A stretch of 25,868 nt of DNA from AC-69 sp044867345 (GTDB taxonomy: Bacteria; Actinomycetota; UBA4738; HRBIN12). The notes beneath the pieces are model-generated. The model searched no databases. It saw only the letters and a program-made list of their open reading frames with translations, and had not been told where the DNA came from. The DNA is taken from assembly GCA_044867345.1 (NCBI GenBank), contig JBIOUU010000045.1, positions 1 to 25,868 of the forward strand, given 5' to 3'. The number at the start of each line of letters is the position of its first letter. The first letter of the stretch is position 1. Positions 19,200-25,868 of the stretch are shown piece by piece. A program made the translations under genes and the position numbers.

Positions 19200-19994
19200 G
19201 TGGATCTCCGCGGTGCCGTGGCGGTGGTGACGGGGGCCTCGTCGGGGTTCGGCGAGCTCACCTCCAGGATGCTCGCGAAGGAGGGAGCGGCCGTGGTGTT
19301 GGCGGCGCGCCGCGCGGAGCGGCTGGAGGCCCTGGCCGCCGAGATCGAGGGACGGGGTGGACGGGCTCTCGCCGTGCGGTGCGACGTGGCCGAGGTCGCC
19401 GATCTCCAGGGACTGCGCGACCGGGTGGATGAGGCCTTCGGGCGATGCGACGTCCTGATCAACAACGCGGGCATCCCCGGCGGGCGACGGTTCGAGGAGC
19501 TCTCGCTCACGCAGATCGAACAGGTCATCCGGGTGAACCTGCTCGGCATGCTCGTCTGCACGAAGCTGTTCCTGCCCATGATGCTGGATCGGCAGCGGGG
19601 CCACATCGTGAACGTGGGATCGCTGGCCGGACGGTATGCAGCCCCCGGCGCGTCGGTGTACTCGGCTTCCAAGCACGGCGTCGTGGCGTTCTCCGAGGCG
19701 CTCTACTACGAGCTCGCCCCGCGCGGGATCCTCGTGACGAGCGTGAACCCGGGCTTCGCGGCAACCGAGGGCTTCCCGCAGGGGCGGTTGCCGTCTGCGC
19801 TCGTCATTCGGGCGGACAAGGTGGCCCGGGTCATCGTGGACGTCGTCAAGGAGGGGAAGGCGCCCGAGGTGTCGGTGCCGCGGGGCATGAGCCTGTGGCA
19901 GGCATTCCGGGTCCTCACGCCGCCGCTCTACCGGTGGGGAGTGCGCACCGCCACCGGCCGGCTCGGCACCACGCCGGCGAAGTCTCGGGGGTAG
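19200..19994 (+). CDS. Short-chain dehydrogenase/reductase (SDR), second copy
   Basis: 264 residues. The cofactor site is TGASSGFG and the catalytic residues are S141, Y154 and K158 (Y-S-A-S-K). A C-terminal extension, after the DKVARVIVDVVKEGKAPEVSVP segment, ends in a hydrophobic/aromatic stretch, LWQAFRVLTPPLYRW, that is typical of SDRs that associate with membranes or lipid-like substrates. It is not a recent duplicate of its neighbour: the two differ outside the shared motifs. GTG 19200 has AGGGAG eight bases upstream and lies one base after the first SDR's stop. AARRAER after the glycine motif suggests NADPH. The pair may act in sequence on related substrates, but there is no further evidence. 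Confidence 0.9.
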   Translation: MDLRGAVAVVTGASSGFGELTSRMLAKEGAAVVLAARRAERLEALAAEIEGRGGRALAVRCDVAEVADLQGLRDRVDEAFGRCDVLINNAGIPGGRRFEELSLTQIEQVIRVNLLGMLVCTKLFLPMMLDRQRGHIVNVGSLAGRYAAPGASVYSASKHGVVAFSEALYYELAPRGILVTSVNPGFAATEGFPQGRLPSALVIRADKVARVIVDVVKEGKAPEVSVPRGMSLWQAFRVLTPPLYRWGVRTATGRLGTTPAKSRG

Positions 19995-19997
19995 GCT
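19992..19997 (+). promoter_or_regulatory. Candidate -10 box of the DUF1905/YdeI-like gene, overlapping the SDR stop codon
   Basis: TAGGCT: its first three bases are the TAG stop of the preceding gene, and it is followed by 6 nt and ATG 20004. No Shine-Dalgarno is present, so a leaderless start is likely. Confidence 0.45.
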
Positions 19998-20003
19998 TCG
20001 CCC

Positions 20004-20468
20004 ATGGCGAGGACCCGGTTCACGGCGACGCTCCGGCCTTCGGGCCGTGGGGGCGGCGGGCACCTGGTCGAGGTGCCGGGCGAGGTCGTCGCCGCTCTCG
20101 GCGGCAAGGGCCGGATCGCGGTGCAGGCGAGCTTCAACGGCGTCCCCTACCGAGGCTCCATCGTGAGGATGGGCGGCGTGATGATGCTCGGCGTGACCAA
20201 GGCCATCATGGCCGAGGCGGGCGCGGGACCTGGCGACGCCATCGACGTCGTGGTGCAGAACGACGAGGCTCCTCGCGAGGTCGAGGTCCCGCCGGAGCTG
20301 AGGAAGGCGTTGAAGCGGAACCGGGCGGCCGCGGCGGTCTGGGACCGGCTTTCGTTCAGCCATCGTCGCGAGTACGTGGGCTACATCGTCGAGGCCAAGA
20401 GGGAGGAGACGCGGGCCCGCCGCGTCGAGCGGACGATCGAGGCTCTCACCGAGCGCGCCGCCACCTAG
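20004..20468 (+). CDS. DUF1905 plus YdeI/OmpD-like C-terminal domain protein
   Basis: 154 residues. The N-terminal DUF1905 beta-barrel covers about 1-90 (RFTATLRP, VEVPGEVVAALGGKGRIAVQASFNGVPYRGSIVRMGG, then GDAIDVVVQNDEAPREVEVP). The C-terminal YdeI-type helix pair covers about 95-154, with PPELRKALKRN, WDRLSFSHRREYVGYIVEAKREETRARRVERTIEAL. The combination is a common small cytoplasmic protein in actinobacteria, sometimes labelled 'bacteriocin protection'. Its biochemical role is not established. It is convergent with the pyruvate kinase gene (30-nt gap). Confidence 0.88.
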   Translation: MARTRFTATLRPSGRGGGGHLVEVPGEVVAALGGKGRIAVQASFNGVPYRGSIVRMGGVMMLGVTKAIMAEAGAGPGDAIDVVVQNDEAPREVEVPPELRKALKRNRAAAAVWDRLSFSHRREYVGYIVEAKREETRARRVERTIEALTERAAT

Positions 20469-20498
20469 TTCGCATCCGTCCGCCCGTCCCGGCGACCG

Positions 20499-21920
20499 TC
20501 AGCCGACCGGGCTTCCGAGCCGGTGGATCTTGATCATGTTCGTGTGCGCCCGCCCGAACGGCGACGCAGCAACGAGGACGACGAGCTGGCCGTCGGTGGC
20601 CGCGCCGGCCGCCCGCAGCCCCTCGTCCATCAGCGCGATCATATCATCGGTGTCGTCCGGCACCGCCGCCGGGAGCGCGCGCACGCCCCCCCGGATGGCC
20701 AGGGCCCGACGGACGGCCGGATCGGGAGCGAACGCGTAGATGGGGACCGGAGGCCGCTCGCTCGACAGGAAGGCGGCGGTGCGACCCGTCCGTGTGAAAC
20801 ACGAGACGGCGACGACGTCGGGGTCGTCCCCCGCGATCTGCGACGCGGCGTGAGCGGCGGCCGCTCCCTCGTCGGCATGCGTGCAGGCCGGGCGGTCCGC
20901 CCGAAACCGGGATCCTCGCTCCTCCGCCACCTCGGCGATCCGCACGGCCGCCGCAGCGGCCTCCACCGGGAACTCGCCGATGGCCGTCTCGCCCGAGAGC
21001 ATGATCGCGTCGGCCCCGTCCAGGACGGCGTTGGCCACGTCGGTCGCCTCCGCCCGGGTCGGTCGCGGCGCGTGCGTCATCGATTCCAGCATCTGGGTGG
21101 CCACGATGGCCGGGCGGGCGGCCCGGCGCGCCGCGAGCAGGATCTCCTTCTGGACGATCGGGATCTCTTCCATCGGGAGCTCGACCCCCAGGTCGCCCCG
21201 GGCCACCATCACGGCGTCGGCCTCCTCCAGCACCTTGTCGATGTCTTCGACCGCCGGCCGGGTCTCGATCTTCGCCACGATCGGGATCACACGGGCACCC
21301 ATCAACGCGCGGAGACCGGCCACGTCGGCGGCGCTTCGGACGAACGACTGCGCGACGAGATCGAAGCCGAGGTCGAGGGCGGCGGCGAGCGCCTCTTTGT
21401 CCCGGTCCGTGATCGCCGGGAGCCCCAGCCGCTCGGCGGGCACGTTCACCCCGGCCCGGGCCCGGATGGAGCCGGCCCGGACGACTTCGGTCACCACCTC
21501 GTCTCCCTCCACGTCGCGCACGATCAACTCGACGGCCCCGTCGGCGAGCAGGATGCGGTCGCCCACCCGGACGTCGCCGGCCAATCCCTCGTACGTGATC
21601 GACGCGCTCGCGGCGTCCCCGGCCCGGCCATCCGGCCTGAGCACGAACCGGGATCCGGCCGAAAGGGCAAGGGGCTCGGTGACGAGGTCGCCGAGCCGGA
21701 TCTTCGGGCCGGGAAGGTCGGCCATCACGGCGAGGTCGCTCCCCAACTCGTCGCAGATGGACCGCGCCACCTGCACACGGGTCGCGTGGTCCTTCGGGCC
21801 GCCGTGGGAGAAGTTCACCCGGAACACGTCGCACCCCGCCTCGGCCAGGGCCCGCACGCGGTCGCCCGACTCGGTCGCGGGCCCGAGCGTGCAGACGAGC
21901 TTCGCGCTCGGCGCGCTCAC
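20499..21920 (-). CDS. pyk: Pyruvate kinase
   Basis: 473 residues; converts phosphoenolpyruvate and ADP to pyruvate and ATP. Active-site features are in place: R34-x-N36-x-S38 (FRVNFSHG), D68 in ADLPGPKIR, K217 and E219 in VAKIE, D243 in ARGDLGVE, and the block ATQMLESM then PTRAEATDVANAVLDGADAIMLSGETA. The C-terminal allosteric domain follows, without the extra PEP-utiliser domain of some bacilli. GTG 21920 overlaps the AcuC-like stop (GTGA), making pyk the last gene of the tightly coupled operon. Its placement behind catabolic genes rather than other glycolytic genes is unusual. It could be the main enzyme or a second isoform tied to this pathway. Confidence 0.95.
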   Translation of the reverse strand: MSAPSAKLVCTLGPATESGDRVRALAEAGCDVFRVNFSHGGPKDHATRVQVARSICDELGSDLAVMADLPGPKIRLGDLVTEPLALSAGSRFVLRPDGRAGDAASASITYEGLAGDVRVGDRILLADGAVELIVRDVEGDEVVTEVVRAGSIRARAGVNVPAERLGLPAITDRDKEALAAALDLGFDLVAQSFVRSAADVAGLRALMGARVIPIVAKIETRPAVEDIDKVLEEADAVMVARGDLGVELPMEEIPIVQKEILLAARRAARPAIVATQMLESMTHAPRPTRAEATDVANAVLDGADAIMLSGETAIGEFPVEAAAAAVRIAEVAEERGSRFRADRPACTHADEGAAAAHAASQIAGDDPDVVAVSCFTRTGRTAAFLSSERPPVPIYAFAPDPAVRRALAIRGGVRALPAAVPDDTDDMIALMDEGLRAAGAATDGQLVVLVAASPFGRAHTNMIKIHRLGSPVG

Positions 21921-23065
21921 GGCTCGAGCCCCAGGTCTGGGAAGACGGTGGCTCGCACGTGGCGGATCACGTCCCGAGTCTCGGCGTCGGGACGCCCATC
22001 GGGCAAGGGGGCCTCGGAGAAGGTCGCCGGGACCTCACCACCGACCGCGCGCTCGGCCTCTTCGATCCAGGACTCGGGCAGGTGGTCGGGGAGCTCCGCC
22101 TCGCACATCTCGGCGAAGTACAGGGTCCACGCGCGGGGGACGACCCTGGCCCACTGGTACCCGCCGCCGCCGGTCGCGACCCACCGGCCGCCGGCGACCT
22201 CGTGGGCCAGCTCGTGCAGGACGGCGGCCGCCTCGCGGTAGGCATGGGTGGTGAGGAGTAGGTGGGCCAGCGGATCGGTCTGGTGGGTGTCGCAACCAAG
22301 CTGTGTGACCAGCACGTCGGGCCGCCACCGGCGGACGAGCGGCGGCGCCACCCCCCGGAACGCCTCCAGCCAGGCCCTGTCCCCGGTTCCGGGAGGGAGC
22401 GGCACGTTCACCTTGGTCCCCTCTGCCTCACCCGCGCCGCGCTCCGAGACGAACCCCGTTCCGGGGAACAGGTACTCCCCGGATTCATGGATCGACACGG
22501 TGAGGACCCGAGGGTCGGCATAGAACACCGCTTGAGGCCCGTCGCCGTGGTGGACGTCGACGTCGACGTAGGCGATCCGCTCGGCACCGTGTCGCAGGAG
22601 CCAGGCGATGGCCACGGCCGGGTCGTCATAGACACAGAACCCTGACGCTCGTGACGGCATGGCGTGATGGAGACCTCCGGCGGCGTTGAACGCGTGATCC
22701 AGCCGGCCCTCCACCACCTCCCGCGCGGCCACGATCGACGCCCCGACGACCAGGGCGCCCGCCTCGTGCATCCGAGGGAAGATGGGGTTGTCGCCCGGCC
22801 CGTAGCCGAAGCGCGACCACTCGCCGGGCTCGCCCTCGCCCGCTCGCCTGGTGGCGTCGATGAACTCGGCCGTGTGGACCAGGCCGATCTCCTCGTCGGT
22901 GGCGATCCGGCACGAGAGGGTCTCCACCGTCGGCCGATCGAGCAGGCCCAGGTGGCGGATCAGGTCCCAGGTGAGCAGGACGCGTTGCGGGCGGAGGGGA
23001 TGGCCCGGCCCGTGGTCGTAGATCCGGGCCTCCGGGCAGAGCACCAGGCCGGCTCGGCCACCCAT
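21917..23065 (-). CDS. AcuC-like class II histone deacetylase-family amidohydrolase
   Basis: 382 residues from ATG 23065, one base after the aminotransferase stop. Upstream in-frame starts would add a Pro/Ser-rich stretch inside that gene and are rejected. The HDAC fold signature is present: the H133-H134 catalytic pair in GGLHHAMPS; zinc ligands D170 and H172 in DVDVHHGDG and D259 in QLGCDTHQTDPL; and the catalytic tyrosine in GGGGYQWA. Family members remove acetyl or acyl groups from lysines (AcuC with acetyl-CoA synthetase) or from acetylpolyamines. The operon partners, an aminotransferase and a CoA-transferase, would fit deacylation of an amino substrate before transamination, though regulatory protein deacetylation cannot be excluded. 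Cytoplasmic. Confidence 0.9.
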   Translation of the reverse strand: MGGRAGLVLCPEARIYDHGPGHPLRPQRVLLTWDLIRHLGLLDRPTVETLSCRIATDEEIGLVHTAEFIDATRRAGEGEPGEWSRFGYGPGDNPIFPRMHEAGALVVGASIVAAREVVEGRLDHAFNAAGGLHHAMPSRASGFCVYDDPAVAIAWLLRHGAERIAYVDVDVHHGDGPQAVFYADPRVLTVSIHESGEYLFPGTGFVSERGAGEAEGTKVNVPLPPGTGDRAWLEAFRGVAPPLVRRWRPDVLVTQLGCDTHQTDPLAHLLLTTHAYREAAAVLHELAHEVAGGRWVATGGGGYQWARVVPRAWTLYFAEMCEAELPDHLPESWIEEAERAVGGEVPATFSEAPLPDGRPDAETRDVIRHVRATVFPDLGLEP

Positions 23066-23066
23066 A

Positions 23067-24398
23067 TCACCGAGAGGACACCGCGGCGACGGCGGCGATC
23101 GCGGCCTCGGTCCGCTCCACGGCGAGGGCGCACTCGTCATCGGTGATGACGAAGGGCGGACCGAGCATCACGAGGTCGCCATCGGTCCCGTCCACGTGTC
23201 CGGTACTCGAGTACAGGAGGAGCCCGAGGTCCCTCGCAGCGGCCACGACGCGCTCGGTCACTTGCTGGCTTCGCGCGAACGGAGCCTTCGTGGAACGGTC
23301 GGCCACGAGCTCGATCCCGACCATCAGACCAAGGCCGCGAACATCGCCCACGACTGGGCTGTTCGCCAGCGCCGACGCCAGGTCCTTCAGCAACCGCTCA
23401 CCTTGCGTTTGGCTCGCCTCCACCAGGTTCCCCTCGCCGAGGCGGCGGAGCACCGCTGCGGCCGTCGCCGCGCCGACGCCGTTGTGCGACCAGGTGAACC
23501 CGTGAACGAAGCCCTTCTGCCGCACCGCATCGAACACCGGGCCGCTCGCCGCGGCGAAGCCGAACGGGAAGTACCCGCTCGTCGAGCCCTTCCCGCAGGC
23601 GAGGACGTCCGCCTTGACGCCCCAGTGATCGAGGCCGAACCACGTGCCGGTTCGTCCGAAGCCGGTCATGACCTCGTCGGCGACGAGCAGCACGCCGTGG
23701 CGACGGCACGTATCGGCCACCGCGGGCCAGTAGTCGTCGGTGGGGACGGCGGCGGCCAGGGTCGCGCCGGACACGGGCTCGGCGATGAACGCGGCGACCG
23801 TGCCCGGACCGATGTCGCGGATGGTTCGATCGAGGGCGTCGGCGTGCTGCGCGCCGCAGCCCACGGGATGGCCGGGCATGGGACAGCGGTACTCGTAGGC
23901 CGCCTCGACGTGGGCGAACCGGCCGAGCCACGGCGCGTAGGGCCGCTGCAAGATCTCCTTGCCGCCGACGTCGAGCCCGGCGATCGTACTCCCGTGGTAC
24001 GAGGCGGTCCGGCCGATCACGACGCTCCGGTCCTCCCCCCGGGCCAGATGGTACGAACGGGCCAACTTGATCGCGGTCTCGACGGCCTCGCTCCCACCGG
24101 ACACCGGATAGACCCGAGGCTCGTCCACCGGAAGGAGCGGGGCGAGATCCTCAGCGTAGGACTCCAGCGCCTCGGTGGTGAACGCCGTACCGTGCACGTA
24201 CGGAAGGCGGGCGGCCTGCTCGGCCATGGCCTCGACCACACCCGCCACCCCGTGTCCCACGTTCACCACGATGGCCCCGCCGGCCGCGTCGAGGTATCGC
24301 CCGCCTCCGGCATCCTCGATCCACACGCCTTCTGCCCGGACGGCAATAGGGAGATCGCGGGACAGGACCCGATGGAAGACCCGGCTCGTTCGGCTCAT
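23067..24398 (-). CDS. Class III PLP-dependent aminotransferase
   Basis: 443 residues, fold type I, omega-aminotransferase/acetylornithine aminotransferase family. The PLP lysine is K270 in ACGKGSTSGYFPFG; D241 in VADEVMTGFGRTG binds the pyridine nitrogen; GGSEAVETAIKLAR holds the phosphate; and Y134-H135 (TASYHGS) stack on the ring. Family members transfer amino groups from omega-amino acids, diamines or polyamines to pyruvate or 2-oxoglutarate. An unusual cysteine pair region, YEYRCPMPGHPVGCG, is inserted near residues 168-182, as in several actinobacterial relatives. The ATG overlaps the CoA-transferase beta stop by 3 nt (ATGA). Pyruvate as amino acceptor would connect to the downstream pyruvate kinase gene (inference). 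Confidence 0.92.
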   Translation of the reverse strand: MSRTSRVFHRVLSRDLPIAVRAEGVWIEDAGGGRYLDAAGGAIVVNVGHGVAGVVEAMAEQAARLPYVHGTAFTTEALESYAEDLAPLLPVDEPRVYPVSGGSEAVETAIKLARSYHLARGEDRSVVIGRTASYHGSTIAGLDVGGKEILQRPYAPWLGRFAHVEAAYEYRCPMPGHPVGCGAQHADALDRTIRDIGPGTVAAFIAEPVSGATLAAAVPTDDYWPAVADTCRRHGVLLVADEVMTGFGRTGTWFGLDHWGVKADVLACGKGSTSGYFPFGFAAASGPVFDAVRQKGFVHGFTWSHNGVGAATAAAVLRRLGEGNLVEASQTQGERLLKDLASALANSPVVGDVRGLGLMVGIELVADRSTKAPFARSQQVTERVVAAARDLGLLLYSSTGHVDGTDGDLVMLGPPFVITDDECALAVERTEAAIAAVAAVSSR

Positions 24399-25204
24399 GA
24401 CGCGATGCCCTGGGGGTCGAGCTCCTCACGGATCAGCCGGAGCTCCTCGTCGGTGGGGGGAGGCGTCTCGGCCAGGTCGGAGGCGACCTTCGGCTTCCAG
24501 GCCATGTTCTCCCGGACGTCGTCCAGGGTCACGCCGGGATGCAGGCTCACGAGGGTCATCTCGCCCGTGCCCTCGTCGAACCGGTACTCGGCCAGGTCGG
24601 TCACGACCACCGTGGGACCGCTCCCCCACCAGCCCCGCCGGCGATCGTGCTCCCGGTCGCCGGAGTGCCCGGGCGAGGTTCGAAAGTCGAGCTTCTCGAC
24701 GAACGACCGCCGTCCTTGCCGCATGATCACGAACACCGTCTTCGCGTTGATCGCGATCTCGCACGCTCCGCCGGAGCCCGGCAGGCGCACCTTCGGCCTC
24801 TCGTAGTCGCCGATCACGGTGGTGTTGATGTTGCCGAACCGGTCGATCTGCGCGGCGCCCAGGAACCCCACGTCGACCAGCCCTGCCTGGAGATAGAAGG
24901 CGAACAACTCGAACATGCTGCACACCGCCGTGGCGCCGGAGACGAGCGTCGGGTCCCCGATCGAGAGCGGCAACCGCCTGGGCGAGGCGCCGAAGACGCC
25001 GGACTCGTACACCAGCTCGAGCTGCGGGGCGACCGTGCGCTTGGCCAGGTTGCAGACGATGTTCGGAAGGCCGATGCCCACGAAGCACACGCCCCCGGCG
25101 GCCAGCTGACGGGCACTGGCGACGATCATCATCTCGGACTTCGACCAGCCGAGGTCGCGCTCGCCGGTGCGGTTGGCGCCGGCCTCGTCCCCGTTCGCGG
25201 TCAC
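24395..25204 (-). CDS. CoA-transferase beta subunit, glutaconate CoA-transferase (GctB) type
   Basis: 269 residues. It belongs to class I CoA-transferases, which move CoA between a donor acyl-CoA and a carboxylic acid through a glutamyl-CoA thioester. The catalytic glutamate is expected at E67 in YESGVFG, matching the VESG site of GctB. GAAQIDRFGNINTTVIGDY and the glycine-rich GSGGACEIA also follow GctB. The last part (LHPGV, DDVRENM, then TDEELRLIREELDP) resembles the tails of GctB and actinobacterial IpdB proteins, but IpdB lacks the ESG glutamate, so a true transferase is favoured. GTG 25204 overlaps the alpha-subunit stop (GTGA). The residues ahead of WSKSEMMIVASA are a short variable extension. 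Confidence 0.92.
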   Translation of the reverse strand: MTANGDEAGANRTGERDLGWSKSEMMIVASARQLAAGGVCFVGIGLPNIVCNLAKRTVAPQLELVYESGVFGASPRRLPLSIGDPTLVSGATAVCSMFELFAFYLQAGLVDVGFLGAAQIDRFGNINTTVIGDYERPKVRLPGSGGACEIAINAKTVFVIMRQGRRSFVEKLDFRTSPGHSGDREHDRRRGWWGSGPTVVVTDLAEYRFDEGTGEMTLVSLHPGVTLDDVRENMAWKPKVASDLAETPPPTDEELRLIREELDPQGIAS

Positions 25205-25868
25205 GCGTACTCCCCGTAGTTGACCTGGCCCGACGGCGCGTCGCCTGGCCGGAGCGAGTCCCACCGCTCGGCCCCCATCTTCTCCACATAGTCCCGGTGG
25301 GTCTCCAAGCCGAACACCCACTCCTTCAGCCAGGCGGCCAGCGCCTCCGGATCCCGCGACGTCGCCTCCCAGTCGAGATAGAACCGGTTGTCCCGGTCGT
25401 AGTAGCCCTGCGCGTAGCTCGGATGGCAGGCGAACGGCTCCTCCACCACGGCGTCCACGATGAGCCCGGGGATCACGGTACGGTTGGGATCCGCACGAAC
25501 GACCGACTCCTCCACGACCTCCTCGCACACCACGACGACGCGCTTCGCCGCGAAGGCGGCCTCCTTCTGGCATCCGAGCAGACCCCAGATCTGGGCGTTG
25601 CCGCTCGCGTCGGCCCTCTGGGCATGGACCATGGCGACGTCGGGATTGAGCGGCGGCACGGCGTAGACCTCGGTGCCGTCGTACGGCGAGGTGATGGGGA
25701 CGATCCTGGGGTTCACCTTCGGGATATCGCTCTCGTAGTAGCTGCGGATGGGGAAGAAGGGGAGGTTCGAGGCCCCGGCCACGTACCGGCACACCATGCC
25801 GAAGTGGCTGTACTCCTCGATCTCCAGGGGGCCCGGATCGGCGTTCTCGACACGGCGTCGGATCGCAT
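25201..25868 (-). CDS. CoA-transferase alpha subunit, glutaconate CoA-transferase (GctA) type, 5' end outside window
   Basis: The C-terminal 221 residues are visible; the frame stays open to the right edge. Blocks such as LEIEEYSHFGMVCRY, ASNLPFFPIRSYYESDIP, PDVAMVHAQRADASGNAQIWG, FAAKRVVVVCEEVVEE and VDAVVEEPFACHPSYAQGYYDRD match the alpha subunits of glutaconate-type CoA-transferases. The two subunits form the enzyme together with the catalytic glutamate on beta. It is the most upstream visible gene of the coupled operon, so the operon promoter lies outside the window. The substrate, an acid activated by CoA exchange, cannot be read from sequence. Confidence 0.92.
   Translation of the reverse strand, partial: AIRRRVENADPGPLEIEEYSHFGMVCRYVAGASNLPFFPIRSYYESDIPKVNPRIVPITSPYDGTEVYAVPPLNPDVAMVHAQRADASGNAQIWGLLGCQKEAAFAAKRVVVVCEEVVEESVVRADPNRTVIPGLIVDAVVEEPFACHPSYAQGYYDRDNRFYLDWEATSRDPEALAAWLKEWVFGLETHRDYVEKMGAERWDSLRPGDAPSGQVNYGEYA

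Noticed and set aside
20785..20810. GTGTGAAACACGAG resembling a Rex or palindromic operator
   Set aside because: It lies inside the pyruvate kinase coding sequence at a conserved stretch, lacks the TTCACAA half, and is far from any start codon.
23066..23140. Upstream in-frame start for the AcuC-like protein
   Set aside because: It would add a Pro/Ser/Arg-rich extension lying entirely within the aminotransferase gene; ATG 23065 gives the normal family N-terminus.
25205..25792. N-terminal extension of the CoA-transferase beta frame to 465 codons
   Set aside because: The extra part is a shadow of the alpha subunit gene, which has clear family motifs in its own frame; GTG 25204 gives the GctB-like length.

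Overview
The window is GC-rich, densely packed bacterial DNA. Several features point to an uncultured member of the Actinomycetota outside the well-studied lineages: a 33-residue bS22-like ribosomal protein, an uncharacterised phosphatase-type family common in actinobacteria, a Rex repressor with its canonical operator, an RskA-like anti-sigma factor, and many start codons placed 6-9 nt after a TANNNT box, the pattern of leaderless actinobacterial mRNAs. The lineage call is inference; no rRNA or other decisive marker is present. No CRISPR array, tRNA, rRNA, insertion sequence or prophage was seen.

Positions 1-9218 form a redox/respiration island. A System II cytochrome c maturation operon (ccdA-resB-ccsA, minus strand; ccsA runs off the left edge) diverges from a plus-strand operon for a quinol:cytochrome c oxidoreductase of split b6f type: small two-helix membrane protein, 2[4Fe-4S] ferredoxin, cytochrome b6-like subunit, subunit-IV-like protein with an Ala/Pro linker, Rieske protein, membrane-anchored monoheme cytochrome c, an unknown three-helix protein and a 37-residue single-helix protein. 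The divergent region carries a perfect 18-bp Rex operator, and rex lies at the far end of the same operon on the opposite strand, followed by a glutaredoxin-like gene. NADH/NAD+ sensing by Rex therefore probably controls both the complex and the machinery that attaches its heme.

Positions 9275-18394 are mixed: an ECF sigma/anti-sigma pair, an orphan multi-helix membrane protein, a sugar-phosphate-isomerase-like TIM barrel, a secreted SpoIVB/S55-type serine peptidase-like protein, a VOC protein, a tiny membrane-anchored Pro-rich protein, a SAM hydroxide adenosyltransferase overlapping a lipoprotein alpha/beta hydrolase, bS22 behind a Clp1/Grc3-like P-loop kinase, and an uncharacterised phosphatase-type protein.

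Positions 18422-20468 hold two consecutive short-chain dehydrogenases and a DUF1905/YdeI-like protein. Positions 20499-25868 hold a tightly overlapping minus-strand operon: glutaconate-type CoA-transferase alpha (cut by the right edge) and beta, class III aminotransferase, AcuC-like deacetylase and pyruvate kinase. It looks like a catabolic unit for an amino or acylated amino compound, with an unknown substrate.

No gene-free stretch exceeds 300 bases. The longest is 17356-17560, which holds a candidate promoter and a doubtful 40-codon frame.
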